This document shows, piece by piece, positions 55,701 to 56,543 of a DNA stretch of 56,543 nt; position 1 is the stretch's first letter; each line of letters begins with the position of its first letter. Location of the stretch: positions 1-56,543 of the forward strand of contig WRBE01000010.1 of NCBI GenBank assembly GCA_009779845.1. Reading direction: 5' to 3'. The notes below the pieces were generated by a model. The model saw only the letters and a list, made by a program, of their open reading frames with translations, made no database searches and was not told the DNA's origin. A program made the position numbers and the translations under genes. Origin of the DNA: Oscillospiraceae bacterium. GTDB lineage: Bacteria; Bacillota; Clostridia; Oscillospirales; Oscillospiraceae.

Positions 55701-56543
55701 GCCGAATATCCGCAGATAGACCGCCCCTCGATCTGCCACAGTGTCAGGTAGAACAAATTCGATATACGTATGCGAGTCGGGGTTCTCAAAGACTTCAAAG
55801 GTGTTATCGCTGGCCCGCAAGGGCTGGGCCACACTGCCCGGAATCATGGTAAACGGTCCCATTGGGCCGTTGAGGCTGTAGGCCAGTGCAAACGAATTCG
55901 GGCCGCTTCCAGTGGATTTTTGCTGGGCACTAAACCGGATGTTTTCAAACCCGGTGGTTTCAAACCGAAGCTGCCAGGCGCTGGCTGTGTCAACGGTGAT
56001 ATCATAATCGATATCAGCCGGACCCACACTGCGCCAACCACGGTTTCTAGTGGTATCGTTATGAGGTGCAAGATAGGTTTCACTGTTGTTCCATACAATC
56101 GGCGTTCTCGGCGTTGCGATGGGGTCGGCAACTGCGCCAATTATTTGCTGTATGTTGTTGTCCCAAACGGTCAGGTGCGATACATCCATGAAATACCCGC
56201 CGGTGGCGTTGAATCGGTTCCCCGCTTCCGCTGGAGTGTTCTCCGGCTGGGTCAGGTATACGAGGACTTCATGTGTTACAGCAGGGGCGATCACTAATGT
56301 GAACGTCTCCGTGTCACTACCCGCCGCATTCGTTGCAGTGACCGTAACCGTCACCGTGCCAGACGCTGTCGGGGTGCCGCTGATTGTGCCACCGGTTAGG
56401 GACAAACCTGCAGGAAGACCCGCCGCTGTCCATGTAATCGGTGTGTCGCCGGTCGCTGTCAGCGTCACTGATGTAAACGCCTCGCCTACTACGCCACTGC
56501 CCAAGCTCGTGGTGGTAATCGTCGGCGGTACCGGTGCAGGGGC
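52800..56543 (-). CDS. Giant Ig-like/SLH cell-surface protein, N-terminus outside the window
   Basis: At least 1,247 residues; the frame is open to the window edge (APAPVPPTITTTS before the first listed Leu/Met), so the signal peptide is missing here. In order: Ig-like putative domains with the He_PIG pattern (ITWEVATGTLPDGL, GTISGTPTEEGTFTFTVRATN), two long duplicated modules each with GNRFNATGGYFMDVSHLT and INHIVVIGDA, bacterial Ig-type repeats, a helical FIVAR-like stretch (ERDEAIYTPETWAAFAEAL), then three SLH modules near the C-terminus (AYMFGNAAGEFMPRTSITR, WFYHYVAWAYTEGLVQGD, WADNYVYTVFSEGWMVGD). It is likely a wall-anchored adhesin or a carbohydrate-binding protein. Confidence 0.88.
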   Translation of the reverse strand, partial: APAPVPPTITTTSLGSGVVGEAFTSVTLTATGDTPITWTAAGLPAGLSLTGGTISGTPTASGTVTVTVTATNAAGSDTETFTLVIAPAVTHEVLVYLTQPENTPAEAGNRFNATGGYFMDVSHLTVWDNNIQQIIGAVADPIATPRTPIVWNNSETYLAPHNDTTRNRGWRSVGPADIDYDITVDTASAWQLRFETTGFENIRFSAQQKSTGSGPNSFALAYSLNGPMGPFTMIPGSVAQPLRASDNTFEVFENPDSHTYIEFVLPDTVADRGAVYLRIFGYNFSLNNDENLREDLLADRRNGNTSINHIVVIGDAVDADIFVPVREIINVPTTVIVDTDLTLTGTVAPGTATNQDIVWSIHDPSGTGATLAGTTLHATTPGTVIVRATITDGTEVGIPFTQDFPITVTPVPAPPTITTATLPDGTIDVSYTATLEATGGDPITWEVATGTLPDGLTLAENGTISGTPTEEGTFTFTVRATNDAGYSATQELTIVIAPAPEQPTIITTALLGGTVSRVYNATLAATGDTPITWEVTAGNLPGGLTLNTDTGAITGTPTTEGTFTFTVRATNDVGHDEQELMIVVATIVPEVLVLLTQPVNIEAEAGNRFNATGGYFMDVSHLTAWDNNVQRTIGSMGTQERTPIVFNNGATERGWQSVGDTVGGTDITVDTATAWQLRFETTGFENIRFSTQQKSTGSGPNEFALAYSLNGPNGPFIMIPDSVAQPLRASDNSFEVFENPLTRTYVEFALPDTVANQGAVYLRIFGHNFTMEDRLNGNTSINHIVVIGDAIDTSEFRPVTSIIGVPTTATVGTDLALAGTAVPSTATNRTIVWSVYNAGTTGATISGTTLRTTAPGTVVVRATIINGLTETSNFTQNFVITVTVPIDRAALEEAIAEAEHMLAELDYTLTASQAAVLAAARTALTAPDQLVVDTATESLLDVLDAVRRAALEDAIEQAEERDEAIYTPETWAAFAEALAEAQRVLAQADPAAARDAITEARIALEEAMAALTEPVVREFHPAYMFGNAAGEFMPRTSITRAQVAAILARTMIEDFEAGTLPEDMDSFDVFSDVSETNWFYHYVAWAYTEGLVQGDERGRFLPTAPITREQLAAMLARTVEYAEEAGEMAFVDVGQISRWADNYVYTVFSEGWMVGDDQNRFRPGASITRAEVATAVNRILDRVDSRAALNAVDIENEDYIRDFPDVLETDWFFPSVLGAANYHYLTRGRDGAINWKYIYTPQEMLPE

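Overview
The window looks like the chromosome of an endospore-forming, anaerobic-type member of the Clostridia (Bacillota), probably near the Oscillospiraceae. The evidence is the glgC plus glgD pair typical of that class, a YlmC/YmxH PRC-barrel protein, the forespore sigma factor gene sigG, SLH-anchored surface proteins, strong sigma-A type promoters with 17-base spacers, and AGGAGG-type ribosome sites. No tRNA or rRNA gene was seen.

Layout. Positions 1-6.2 kb hold a zinc-ribbon membrane protein, ilvE, a DUF1275 membrane protein with a beta-carbonic anhydrase, and a GntR regulator with its membrane partner. Positions 6.2-11.1 kb are a leftward lower-glycolysis operon, pgk-tpiA-gpmI-eno. A ~350 bp non-coding repeat occurs at 1.07-1.43 kb and, inverted, at 11.42-11.78 kb. 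Positions 11.9-21.9 kb are a leftward glycogen operon, glgB-glgC-glgD-glgA-amylase-glgP, covering synthesis, branching and degradation. An SLH beta-helix surface protein, ylmC and an MFS transporter follow up to 25.8 kb.

The central feature is at 25.86-51.86 kb. The sigG gene is cut in two by a 25,230 bp element. The 5' part (98 codons) stops inside a 14-bp core that recurs at 51,370, where the 3' part (158 codons) resumes in frame; joined, they give a normal 256-residue sigma-G. Joining the two element ends recreates an almost perfect 18-bp inverted repeat around a 12-bp centre, the form of a large-serine-recombinase attP. The element has a large serine recombinase, a mobilisation module (MobC, RepA-like ATPase, relaxase, possible oriT), an XRE regulator, defence-like ATPase genes, DUF503 and tex genes, and a complete type I-C CRISPR-Cas system with an 86-repeat, 85-spacer array. 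It resembles the sigK skin elements, but it sits in a forespore sigma gene and carries adaptive immunity.

A good sigma-F promoter drives the sigG 5' part and points into the first element gene, which suggests a way that sporulation could control excision. Because sigma-G works in the forespore, which is the germ line, excision would remove the element and its CRISPR memory from the spore chromosome unless it reintegrates. If it cannot excise, this strain cannot make sigma-G.

The array repeatedly contains variant spacers against what appear to be the same protospacers, at both young and old ends, suggesting a long contest with one family of invaders. To the right of sigG lie an acyl-ACP thioesterase and the C-terminal part of a very large Ig-like/SLH surface protein that runs off the window.
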